The notes beneath the pieces were generated by a model. It saw only the letters and a program-made list of their open reading frames with translations, was not told the DNA's origin and made no database searches. The position numbers and the translations under genes are program-made. Below, one piece after another: positions 33,085 to 42,138 of a stretch of 64,000 nucleotides of DNA. Position 1 is the first letter of the stretch. Each line of letters opens with the position of its first letter. The stretch spans positions 185,838,495 through 185,902,494 of the forward strand of contig OZ038379.1 of the NCBI GenBank assembly GCA_964036045.1, in the 5' to 3' direction. Origin of the DNA: Eutreptiella sp. 'Long Island Sound 2002' (taxonomy: Eukaryota > Euglenozoa > Euglenophyceae > Eutreptiales > Eutreptiaceae).

Positions 33085-33700
33085 AACAGTGATGTCCATA
33101 TCACATCCAGGAATAAACAACATCCATCTAGAGTTGTAAAATACGATCCATGGCGTCTAAATCACATTCAAGAAAAAACAACATCCATCCAAAGTTGTAA
33201 ACAAGATAAACAGTGATGTCCATATCAATTAAAAGCATCCATTCAACGTTGCAAAACAAAAAAAACCAAGTGACGTCCAATCACATCCAAGAAAAAAGAA
33301 GAAACAGTGTCCATCTGTAGTTGTAAAAAAAAGATAAACACTGATGTCTAGATCACACCCATGAATAAACAACATCATCCATCCAAAGTTGTAAAAAATT
33401 GAACAGTGACGTCCAAATCACATTGAGGAATAAACAACATCCATTCAGAGTTTCTACCGCATCAGAGAGCCCTCTGGTATACGCATGTGAACTCTGGGTC
33501 TTTGCCATGTGCCCCGCGTTGCGGGGATCCACTATATCATATGCTGGAGTCGCCCACATTCCCAAGCACAGTCTTGAGTACTCTTTGAACTTCTGGAGTC
33601 AGTCAAAAAAAAAAAAATAAACAACATCCATTCAGAGTTGTTAAAAAAAATAATGAATAATGGTGACCAAGTCACATGCATGAATAAACAAATTGTCTCC
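33085..33700. repeat. ~70-bp tandem repeat with an insertion
   Basis: Units share GTGATGTCCATATCACATCC, then AATAAACAACATCCATCC and AGTTGTAAAA, with about eight copies. Unrelated sequence at about 33465-33600 interrupts the array and ends in a 12-base A run before the repeat resumes with AATAAACAACATCCATTC. Confidence 0.75.
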
Positions 33701-34512
33701 CATGAAAGTGTTGCGGAAGGGGTAGAAAAAAGGAGGCGTGAAGTAGGAAAATGGTAGATTTTTTCTACAATTTCTGCAAAAAAAGGGGGCGAAATAAAAT
33801 ATTACACCAAAAAAATATACAATCTACTAGCCACCAGCCAAAAATCTTCGGACCAGTGTTTATTTTCACCATTGCATTTCATGTGCCATGTGCACTATTA
33901 TCGACGACTTTACTAGTAGGCCTGAATCATCCGATACTCTTGCTCGTTGGTGCTTGTCTGTGCTATGGACTGCAATCCCAGAGTCCAACTGATCCGCATT
34001 TGTGTGCTTGTGTGGGAATGGACTGCAATCGTAGAGTCCAAGGTGCCCTAGGTCCTTTTCAGTGGCACCAAAATGAATGCAACATACATCCACCCAAAAG
34101 GAGGCCAAACACAAAAAAAACTGCAAAATAAAAAATCTTTTGACTCGGTCAACCAAAAAAACTGCTCTGCAAAATTGCATTTCGCAGAAAAATTCATATA
34201 GCATATCCTGCTACTTTCACAGCCTACTTTAGGAAATGCAGTCTAGTAACCAATCTGTGTTTCGTATGACATGGAACGGCAATCAGGGGACAACAACCAC
34301 CAATGGCACTGTCACCGGACCATTCATGTTGAAGAAACCATGAGAGGAACCATAGATCACCGAACATCCTTTCGATAGGAAATTTTGTTTGTTTTCAAGA
34401 AGGTCAACATCAAGACCGGCAAGTTGCAAAGTAGTAAAAATTCATCCTTCTGTTTGTCATACTGTGCAACCAAAAGAAGTCCAAGGTGATTTCAGCAAGG
34501 CAGATGTATGTA
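33701..34512. other. No recognised feature
   Basis: AT-richer unique sequence. GGACTGCAATC occurs twice (33966 and 34019). No gene is supported. Confidence 0.4.
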
Positions 34513-34593
34513 TGGTCGCCGTGGGATTCGAACCCATGCAACCGCAACTATGGCAACTTGAGTGCCACCCCTTGACTGCTTGGGCAAACAACC
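34513..34593 (-). tRNA. tRNA-Leu(CAA) or tRNA-derived pseudogene
   Basis: On the minus strand an 81-nt cloverleaf can be drawn. The acceptor stem GGTTGTT pairs with GGCGACC (three G-U pairs), with discriminator A. The D arm has a CCC/GGG stem, and the anticodon arm is TGGCA/TGCCA around loop CTCAAGT (anticodon CAA). A 13-nt variable region is of class II length, and the T arm has loop TTCGAAT with B box GGGTTCGAATCCC. Weak points are an AG instead of the invariant GG in the D loop, a T-stem A-C mismatch, and no clear variable-arm stem. It could be functional but is more likely a diverged copy. Confidence 0.5.
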
Positions 34594-35035
34594 ACGGGTG
34601 GATATGACACCACAAGGCTACTGCGAATACACACAAATCAAAAGAAAGGCTCCTCCACCAAGCATGGGCTGGTGATTCCGCACCCGCCAAGGAATACACA
34701 CTGGCACAAAGTTGGAGGGTGGATCATTGCCCCCTCCACCACCTCCAGCCCCTGGGGCCGGACACCGTGACGTGGTGTGGAGGCATAGTGGGTACTTCCC
34801 AGCACGAACGGGCCGGAAAAGGGGCCTGGCTATGCCACCTGTGACCTGACCATATCCGTTGATCCTTAGCCACTCCTCAGCAAGCCACCCGCCACTCTGT
34901 GATGCTGGGCGCTAGGGCGATCGGGTTGCGGGCACAGGGGCTCTCTCCATGTGCTGAGGATTTGGTGGTGGGGGGGTCGTACCCACCGATTAGCCACAAG
35001 CAACATCGCTGTCCACTGTATGTTAAACCTCCCCC
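34594..35035. other. No recognised feature
   Basis: Unique sequence between the tRNA-like locus and the GGTCTTACTTTTGGG minisatellite. No gene is supported. Confidence 0.4.
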
Positions 35036-35600
35036 CTGAAAGTAAGACCGGGGGTCTTACTTTCAGTCCGGCTGGTCCTGGGTCCGAAGAGGGGTCTTAC
35101 TTTTGGGGGGGGGCTTACTTTTGGGTTCATCCACTTTGCTGTCACTTCACCTTTCCCGACACAGAAAATGTCTGAGCCCATGCCTTTAGACGACCTGCAG
35201 CCGGAGGAAACTGACACCATTGACGAGGTAGAGTCATCTGATGACTCAGAATTTGAAGTTGTTGAGGCTCAAGTTATATTTTCGTGCCAATGTCTGAGGT
35301 TGAGCAGCAGGTCAGGGCAGCTATTGATGCACGTGCCCGCCAGGAAGCAGTTGATGTTCCTGAAGAGGCACCTATCCGGTTGCCCTCTTTCAAAGCAAAG
35401 CAGAAACCTATCACCTCGTGGTTCAAATCTCAGTAAATATGTGACGGATGATCGTGGATTGTATGAGTGGTAGACCAAAATGTGTTGCTGCCGTGCATGT
35501 GCCACTAAGGGGGTCTTACTTTTGGGACGGCTGGTCCTGAGCCCGCAAGGGGGTCTTACTTTTTGGGGGGTCTTACTTTTGGGGCGGGGTCTTACTTTCG
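35036..35600. repeat. GGTCTTACTTTTGGG minisatellite with a perfect 14-bp hairpin
   Basis: CTGAAAGTAAGACC (35036-35049), a GGG loop, and GGTCTTACTTTCAG (35053-35066) form a perfect hairpin. Further direct copies of GGTCTTACTTTTGGG lie at about 35092-35130 and 35510-35600, on both sides of the acidic ORF at 35168. The 26976 copy of that ORF has one such motif upstream. Confidence 0.75.
35168..35436 (+). pseudogene. Acidic ORF family (copy 2), frameshifted, with PIP-box-like C-terminus
   Basis: ATG at 35168 opens an acidic frame (DTIDEVESSDDSEFEVVEA) matching the 26976 copy. After about 36 codons the better coding frame changes: from ATG 35290 to TAA 35436 a 48-codon frame reads MSEVEQQVRAAIDARARQEA and ends KQKPITSWFKSQ. 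A frameshift near 35275-35290 or an undetected intron would join them. The tail resembles a PCNA-interacting PIP box (Q-x-x-I-x-x-aromatic-aromatic). This is a resemblance, not proof. It may derive from a transposon gene. Confidence 0.4.
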
Positions 35601-35866
35601 TGGGGGGGGGGTTTACAACTTTTGATCCTTTGATCCTTTGATCCTTTGCCCTTTTCAGTGATCTGTCTGAGCGATCTGATCTGAGTGATCTGAGTGATCT
35701 ACAGCGGATGGTGGGGGAGCTATCTACAGCGGATGGTGGGATGGGCATCCCATAAACCCCTAACTGGTGGGGAACCGCTTTGGCACACCACCTGCGCCTT
35801 GCACGCTTCACTCGCGCTGGTTCTTTGTTTGCTCATTTGTTTGCTCATTTGGGCAGCAAAGAAAGT

Positions 35867-35941
35867 CCTGCTCTGTGACCTAGCGGATAAAGTACTGTGC
35901 TCATGACCCTGAGCTCGTAGGTTCTATCCCCATGTGCTCCG
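35867..35941 (+). repeat. tRNA-derived SINE-like repeat, copy 1
   Basis: 75 bp with A-box-like GACCTAGCGGATAAAG and B-box-like AGGTTCTATCCCC. It is homologous along its length to 36308-36381. The ends do not pair as an acceptor stem, so it is not a functional tRNA. The anticodon-like position reads CAT. Confidence 0.55.
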
Positions 35942-36047
35942 ATCAGTTCTCCTTAACAAATCAATTCCGATGGTGTTCTGCCCAGCCACTGTCCATTTTT
36001 GAAATGTTCCCGTGCCAAGCATGCAGAACGAGCACACAGTGTGCACC

Positions 36048-36262
36048 GCACCACAGAGCGCACAGCACAACACAAAGTGTACACAGAGCGCGCACAGCAC
36101 AGCACAGAGCATACACAGAGCGCACACAGCACAGCACAGCATGTACACAGAGTGCACACAGCACAGCACCAAGCGTACACAGAGGGCACACAGCACAGCA
36201 CAGGTCATACACAGAGTGTGCACAGCACAGGGCGTACACAGAGCGTGCACGGCAGAGCACAG
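36048..36262. repeat. ~32-bp tandem repeat (TACACAGAG / CACAGCACAGCAC)
   Basis: The TACACAGAG landmark occurs at 36080, 36112, 36144, 36175, 36208 and 36235. The array sits between the two tRNA-derived repeat copies. Confidence 0.85.
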
Positions 36263-36307
36263 CGCATCAGCCAAACAAGGAGCTACCCCTGGTCACACAG
36301 GTTGTCC

Positions 36308-36381
36308 CCTGCTCTGTGCTCTAGTAGATAACATACTGTGCTTGCATCTCTCTAGTTGTGGGTTCGACACCCTGTGCTCCG
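36308..36381 (+). repeat. tRNA-derived SINE-like repeat, copy 2
   Basis: Shares CCTGCTCTGTG at the left end, ATACTGTGCT in the middle and TGTGCTCCG at the right end with copy 1. B-box-like GGGTTCGACACCC is better preserved here. From 36382 to 36867 no other feature is supported, except a C run near 36760-36785. Confidence 0.55.
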
Positions 36382-36867
36382 CTCTCCATGATCACTATGA
36401 GCCATGATGTGGTAGCGTCCTTGGTACACCTTTTGGGTGGGGACCTACCTTGGTACATCATGCTCCCTGCTGCCCCTGTATTTTTGTGCTGCCTATCTAG
36501 GATCTTGAACTGGGCGGGGCCTCCATGCGACCACTGTGCCTAGGTTCCAGCCCGAGGAGGGTCTGCCGCAGAAGTATCCACAGTTCATTGAGTACGTAGA
36601 TTTTGGGGCTGTGGGGCAGCTACTCCAGCATATGCCTGGGTGTGGAGGTGGTAGGCCCTAGGTTGTGATCTGTTCGGGTTCGGTGTGGTGGAGACACTGG
36701 GAGTGGGCGCAATTTCCTGGCAGTCAGCTGGCACGGAGCCCGCGCCGGTCGCCGGCAGCTCCCCCCCCCCTCCCCCCCCCCCCCCATGCATCATGCCAAA
36801 CCCCTCTGCCCCCTCTGTTGAAGGAGCCCTTCATCTGTCTTGAGTGATGGTTGGAGGAGACAATGAT

Positions 36868-37625
36868 GCCATGCCATGCCATGCCATGCCATGCCATGTC
36901 ATGCCATGTCATTCCATGCCATGCCATGCCTTGTCATGCCATGCCATGCCATGCCATGCCATGCCATGCCATGCCATGCCATGCCATGCCATGTCATGTC
37001 ATGTCATGTCATGCCATGTCATGTCATGCCATGTCATGCCATGCCATGCCATACCATGCCATGCCATGCCATGCCATGTCATGCCATGCCATGTCATGCC
37101 ATGCCATGCCATGCCATGCCATGTCATGCCATGCCATGCCATGCCATGCCATGGCATGCCATGCCATGCCATGCCATGCCATGCCATGCCATGCCATGCC
37201 ATGCCATGCCATGCCATGCCATGTCATGCCATGCCATGTCATGCCATGCCATGTCATGCCATGCCATGCCATGTCATGCCATGTCATGTCATGCCATGCC
37301 ATGCCATGCCATGCCATGCCATGCCATGCCAGGCCATGCCATGCCATGCCATGCCATGCCATGTCATGCCATGTCATGCCATGCCATGCCATACCATGCC
37401 ATGCCATGCCATACCATGCCATGCCATGTCATGTCATGCCATGCCATGCCATGCCATGTCATGCCATGTCATGCCATGCCATGCCATGCCATGTCATGCC
37501 ATGCCATGCCATGCCATGCCACGTCATGTCATGCCATGCCATGCCATGTCATGCCTTGTCATGCCATGCCATGCCATGCCTTGTCATGCCATGCCATGCC
37601 AGGCCATGCCATGCCAGGCCATGCC
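36868..37625. repeat. (CCATG)n pentanucleotide microsatellite, ~757 bp
   Basis: About 150 pentamers of GCCAT with scattered GTCAT, GGCAT and ATACC variants. The pentamer has no stop in any frame on either strand, giving long Met-Pro-Cys-His-Ala repeats. The plus-strand frame of 36876 runs in phase through 37626-37766 into the mitochondrial-type gene that follows. Confidence 0.97.
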
Positions 37626-37766
37626 GTGTGTGGAGGGGTAAGACGATGGAGCATTTGGTGGTTGTGCCTCCCAGCCTCCCATAACATCTTTACCCCCACA
37701 ACACCCCTAAACGCATGCCCCCTCAGACAGCCCTGTGCTGCAGCAGTTGTCTCTTTCAAACGACCC

Positions 37767-38717
37767 ATGACAATGCACCGCCTGGTCTCGATGGGCGCCA
37801 CCCGCGCTCGAAGCCGCTGCAGGGCCTGGCCCATGCAGACCCGGTGCATCGGCCACTGGCCATTGTTGTGGCAAGGCGGGCCTCTGCCGACCAGACGAAC
37901 CTCCACAGGGCAGACCTCTTTTAAGGGCCTGCGATGCTATTCTGCCGAGCCCCAGACGGTGAGCGACGAGCGGTGCCAGGCCCTGGCGTCCAGCCTCATG
38001 GAGCACTTCCGTCTTGACAACAGCGGGGACATCTGCTGGGCCATGACGGACCCCGCGCTGCCGGTGTCGGAGTGCGCCGCGTACCTTGAGAAGACGCTGC
38101 ACTATCTGAAGGAGATGGGGGACGCGATGAAGAGCCTCAAGGTGACCACCGGCAGAATTGCGGATCGGTGGAACATGGTCGAGAAACGCTTTCTGCTGTC
38201 GGCCAAGGTCGCGGCCATCCGGGACACGATGCCGGGCGCGTCGAACGAGGAGATCTTCATGGCCCTGAAGCAGCTGACCGTGAGCGCCCAGCACCATATT
38301 CACGCCGGCGACTTGACCCTGCGGTACCTCGACGAGCAGGTCTGGCAGCTCGTGTTCAATTGCGGGTTCGGGAAGCCTCTGCCGGAGCACGTCTCCCTCA
38401 CACAGGCTCGGGCGATCCTGTTTGTGCTATACTCCGCCACATGTGAGGAGCAGTTCTTGGCCCGCTTGAAGGACGAGTGCCAAGGCAAGGCGGCACAGGA
38501 GAAGGAGGAGGTGGTGCTGCGCACGCTGCTGGAAGTCATGTTTCACGCGTACTCGATCTTTGGGTACGAGCACGAGGATGGCTACCTCGCGGTGCACAAG
38601 GCGATGATGGATTACGGGGGGGATCACGGGATCTTTCAAGGCAAGGCTGCCTTGTGGAAGGTCATCACAGACACAACACAGGTTGACCCCGCGAGCATCC
38701 CGTTTCCTCAACCTTGA
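37767..38717 (+). CDS. Uncharacterised 316-aa protein with mitochondrial-type presequence
   Basis: Single exon with GC-ending codons. Residues 1-59 are rich in Arg, Ser, Thr and hydrophobic residues with no acid (MTMHRLVSMGATRARSRCRA...), ending GLRCYSA at 54-60, a plausible presequence cleavage site. The mature part is soluble and largely helical, with no membrane segment: segments around 72-125, 135-170 and 190-260, including KQLTVSAQHHIHAGDLTLRY and VLRTLLEVMFHAYSIFGYEH. No family or catalytic motif is recognised. The ATG at 37767 was preferred because it lies just after CAG acceptor-like sites (37719-37745) and opens the presequence. The same frame is open upstream into the CCATG array, which is judged non-coding. 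Mitochondrial location is inferred. Confidence 0.8.
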   Translation: MTMHRLVSMGATRARSRCRAWPMQTRCIGHWPLLWQGGPLPTRRTSTGQTSFKGLRCYSAEPQTVSDERCQALASSLMEHFRLDNSGDICWAMTDPALPVSECAAYLEKTLHYLKEMGDAMKSLKVTTGRIADRWNMVEKRFLLSAKVAAIRDTMPGASNEEIFMALKQLTVSAQHHIHAGDLTLRYLDEQVWQLVFNCGFGKPLPEHVSLTQARAILFVLYSATCEEQFLARLKDECQGKAAQEKEEVVLRTLLEVMFHAYSIFGYEHEDGYLAVHKAMMDYGGDHGIFQGKAALWKVITDTTQVDPASIPFPQP

Positions 38718-38779
38718 TTAGTAGCCCGTGGAGGCTGCCTGAAGGATTGTGCATGAGGAAGAGCTGTGCGTGTGTGTTT

Positions 38780-38780
38780 G

Positions 38781-38816
<36 letters not shown>
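38780..38816. repeat. (CT)n(TG)n microsatellite
   Basis: CT dinucleotides run directly into TG dinucleotides and then into the SL relic. The TG run may have replaced the first three bases of the SL copy. Confidence 0.95.
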
Positions 38817-38817
<1 letters not shown>

Positions 38818-38840
38818 TCTGAGTGTCTATTTTTTTTTCG
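38817..38840 (+). other. Near-perfect Euglena spliced-leader exon sequence in genomic DNA
   Basis: TTCTGAGTGTCTA followed by nine T and CG. This equals the 3' 23 bases of the recalled 26-nt Euglena SL with one extra T. It is followed by AAAGGCGCC, not a GT donor, so it is not an SL RNA gene. It is better explained as the 5' end of an inserted, reverse-transcribed mRNA. The sequence after it has only a nine-codon frame from ATG 38858, so the inserted mRNA body is not recognisable. Confidence 0.85.
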
Positions 38841-38967
38841 AAAGGCGCCTAGCCACATGACTCTCCCTGTTTTGATGGCCTGATGAGGTGTTTTGAAGCC
38901 AGAGCCTTGTGACTGCCTGCCTGTGCCCGTCCACATTGGTTGTCGGTTCGTTGGTTTCTCTCATAAA

Positions 38968-38998
<31 letters not shown>

Positions 38999-40325
38999 TG
39001 AGTCGAAAATGTGCCTTCTTGTGAGAGACAGGAGACGGTTTGTACATTTGGCAGAGCAGTTGAGTCAGCGAGGCTTCTCAGGATCCTTGATTGTGGGCGT
39101 TGCGTCGTCGCCTGGTCGATTCTACTCCAATTGATCAGAGGAGAGCAGAGCCCGCAGCAATGGAGCAGAGTTTTGGCCAACATGAATTAGGGACGTGCTG
39201 TGGCTTGTTGTTTCTTAATTCGGATCTCAGGGGAGCGGGGCTCAGTAGCATGTAATATGTAATAATAACACAATATTGGTTCAGCACTCAGAGTCCTCAT
39301 ATATGACTCGACAGTTGAAGTTGATACGTTGAAGGCAAGTGCAGTGACCTCATTTGTGGTCAAAAGTTGACGCTGAATCAATGATCTGTGGCCTTCTGCA
39401 ATTTTATTTGCATGATTCCCGTCGTTCTTGGGCTTTCATTTTATACGTTATTAGTATTTCCTGCTGACATCTGACATCGGGTAGACACACAGTGCAGCTT
39501 ATGGGATGCGGGGGTTCTTTTTTTTTTTTTACGTCCTCTGTATCCAGGCGATGTTTTATGTTCCTGATCTACAAAGTTGCAGAAAGATGCGGATATAAAC
39601 GCACACACGCGCGCGCGCCCACACATACACACACACACACACCTCGACTTCTCGAACTGCAAAACCATGTGACCCTCTTCGTCTCGGTCTTGTCAGCTCA
39701 TATTGGATGCTCGCGCGACGAGCAGCTTCGTACCTTAAGATTCCACAGGACTTCAACATTGAGTGTCGGCCACCAACTTGACTTGCTACTAGGTGCTTGA
39801 CCTTCTCGAGCACCTGGTCGACGTTTGCGAAGACCTGTAGTCATATCAAAGCATGTGCTGGCACAGGTTTAACTGAAACACCGCTTCTTCGGGTTGGTGC
39901 TCATCGTGAAGCAGAGATGTGTTGCATGCTTGCGACGACCTGATGAACGCTGCCGAAGTGAAATGGCACCCGCACTTTCACATTTTCATGCATCGAGGGG
40001 GCCAACGATGACTGTTTTGTGACATGATTTGTGCGATGGGGTGTGCGATTTGTTGCCCTTCTTGTTGTCTTGGGCTTGCTGAAGGTATTTGGTCTAAAGC
40101 CACTGCCTGCGAATGCTGCTGATGCCAGATAGGCATGCAGGCCGGGCATCAGTACTCTCCCCTGTGCAAAAACTCAACCACAGCATCATATTCAGCCACA
40201 TGTGGCTGCATGCACCCCCAATGCAGCCACCATTTGCACCTGGTCCCACTTTTACTGGCGCAAACAGCCCATGGAGACCGGACAGCACATAGCGAGCGGT
40301 CACCACACGAGGCAAATGGCTCCTG
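38841..40325. other. No supported gene; microsatellites
   Basis: Holds (TG)n at 38968-38995 and (AC)n at about 39602-39642, with T runs near 39520. No frame looks conserved. Confidence 0.5.
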
Positions 40326-40430
40326 GGCAGACTTGCCAACAGCGTCTGCCAGCTCAGACATGATCGGATGGAGCAGGGTCCTACTGAGTCACACACTGGA
40401 TGCGGCATGTTCCTACTGAGTCCTGGTGGT
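40326..40430 (+). repeat. Dispersed repeat R2, copy 1
   Basis: Contains GCTCAGACATGATCGGATGG, AGCAGGGTCCTACTGAG and TGTTCCTACTGAGTCCTGGT. It matches 44476-44590 with scattered substitutions. The repeated CCTACTGAG motif is inside each copy. Confidence 0.75.
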
Positions 40431-41629
40431 GCAGGGGGCGGGTAGTACTGTGTGGCCGTTGATACGGGGCGGACAGCTACTGAGAACCAGTTTCGCTGCC
40501 GGAGGCTAGTGGCATGTCTGCTCCTGGGGCAGCAGGTTGACACCCTCAGGTGGTTGCCAGGGAACCAGATGCGAACCCTCGTCCAATGATGGCAAAATGC
40601 GTGAACACACTCTGAAGTATGGTGACCATTGGGGATCCTATGGCTATCACACTGCACCTGAACATTGAACATTGACCTGGGCAACAGTCTGGGTCACCAA
40701 CGGGGCACACAATCCCACGGGACCTCTGCACAGCTTTGCGGACACCACCCAGGCAGTGGCAACGATGGAGAGGAAAGTTCCATTTGCAAGAAGAATCAGA
40801 ATCCGGTCGGCAATCGTCAGGAACAAACAAGCGGTATTGTAGAGAGCGCATGGGCTGTTGGTGGTAACCCCCCCCCATTTGGTATCACATGCATGATCTC
40901 ATTTTGCTGCACGATATTATTTTGTGCGTGATATTATTTTGACCAACCCCTGTTCCAGGACTTTTTTGTGATGACTGATGCCTGTGACATTCCCTTTCTT
41001 GCTGATGTGATTCATTGTTTTGCCTCGTCATTTGTGGTACGCAGGCGGGCAAGATGCATGTATGATATTGTTTCGGTGCGTGATAATACGGGGGGGGGGG
41101 GGGCAACCTCCTTGGCAACGGACCTGACCATGCGGCTTAGGGGTTCCAAAAGGCCTGTGGTGCGCACGCTGTGTGCACATGGTGCGTGTGTGGTGCATGT
41201 ATTGGCGTTGTTCCACTCAACACACCCGGTTTATAGGGCACTGCATGTGTTTCCGGGCTCTAAATGGTTTGTACATTCCACGCACTGCACAGTCTCCCCT
41301 GCGGCATCAACAATGTCCCTTGCATGGCTACCTTTGGGCATCACTGTCACTGACATCCGATCAAACAGAGACAGGTTGCCTGCCACTGTTAGCTCCCTTC
41401 AGCACATGGGCAGTGCGAGGAGGGCATAGAGTATGATGCTGAAGGTCAGCGTGCATCTTTGCTCATCCGATTGAAGTTCGTGTGCTCAGCCCTCGTTTGT
41501 ACTATATGCCCTACTTCTTGAACCAGGCGGTTGCCTGAGAGCTCACATTACACTCTTTGAACTTGCTGAGCCTGAGGAGCCGGACAACACCGGACAACAT
41601 CATCACCCTGATGTGCAAGAAGAGCAAGG
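40431..41629. other. No supported gene
   Basis: Unique sequence, with GATATTATTTTG twice near 40913-40942 and a G run at about 41091-41103. Confidence 0.4.
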
Positions 41630-41753
41630 GCAACCATCCAGAAGCCTCCACAAATTAATAGCAACCTTCCAATACTCTCCATGAATGAATAGCAAACACC
41701 CGAAGACCTCGAAGAATTGGCAGCAAGCATCCAGAAATGTCTAGAAATCAACA
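41630..41753. repeat. 31-bp tandem repeat, four units
   Basis: Units begin GCAA at 41630, 41661, 41692 and 41723 with an exact 31-bp period, and share CC-AGAAG and an AATTAATA-like end. Confidence 0.8.
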
Positions 41754-42102
41754 GCCAGCTCGAGGGTGCAAGAAATGTAGGGGCTCCAAGGAAAGGCCAT
41801 TTGCCCAGGGTTGTGCATAACACAGTGATGCATAACAACGTATCACAGGTGTTGGGTGAGACTATGCAACACGGGAGGCTATTGGGGAGGCAAGCGCCCT
41901 TCAGTATCCAATGAAAACGGATTCCTTTAGGTGCTCCCAAGTGACCCACACTCCGTTGCACCTGTCATTGACATGGCCATGTTCAGCGTAGGGAAATGCA
42001 GGGCCCTGTCAGTGTCCGCAGGAAAATTAGCGATGGGAAAGATGGTGAAAGATGAAGGTGGAGGTTGCTTGAAAATAGGTGCGTTCACAGCCTGTTTCTG
42101 CG

Positions 42103-42124
42103 CTTTCTCAGTGTCTACTGTCCG
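42103..42124 (+). other. Relic spliced-leader sequence before the PSRP6-like gene
   Basis: CTTTCTCAGTGTCTA at 42103-42117 matches the recalled Euglena SL at 14 of 15 bases (G to C), followed by CTGTCCG where the SL has its T run and CG. It lies 14 bases upstream of the ATG. The G to C change creates a TCAG trinucleotide-plus-pyrimidine context that could itself serve as a splice acceptor. Confidence 0.65.
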
Positions 42125-42138
42125 CTCCTTATTGAAGG

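Noticed and set aside
36876-37766. Met-Pro-Cys-His-Ala repeat protein
   Set aside because: The CCATG pentamer is stop-free in every frame on both strands, so openness carries no information.
37740-37766. SL relic before the mitochondrial-type gene (GCAGTTGTCTCTTTCAAACG)
   Set aside because: Only TGTCT and a few pyrimidines align with the leader, which is within what chance would give in a pyrimidine-rich acceptor.
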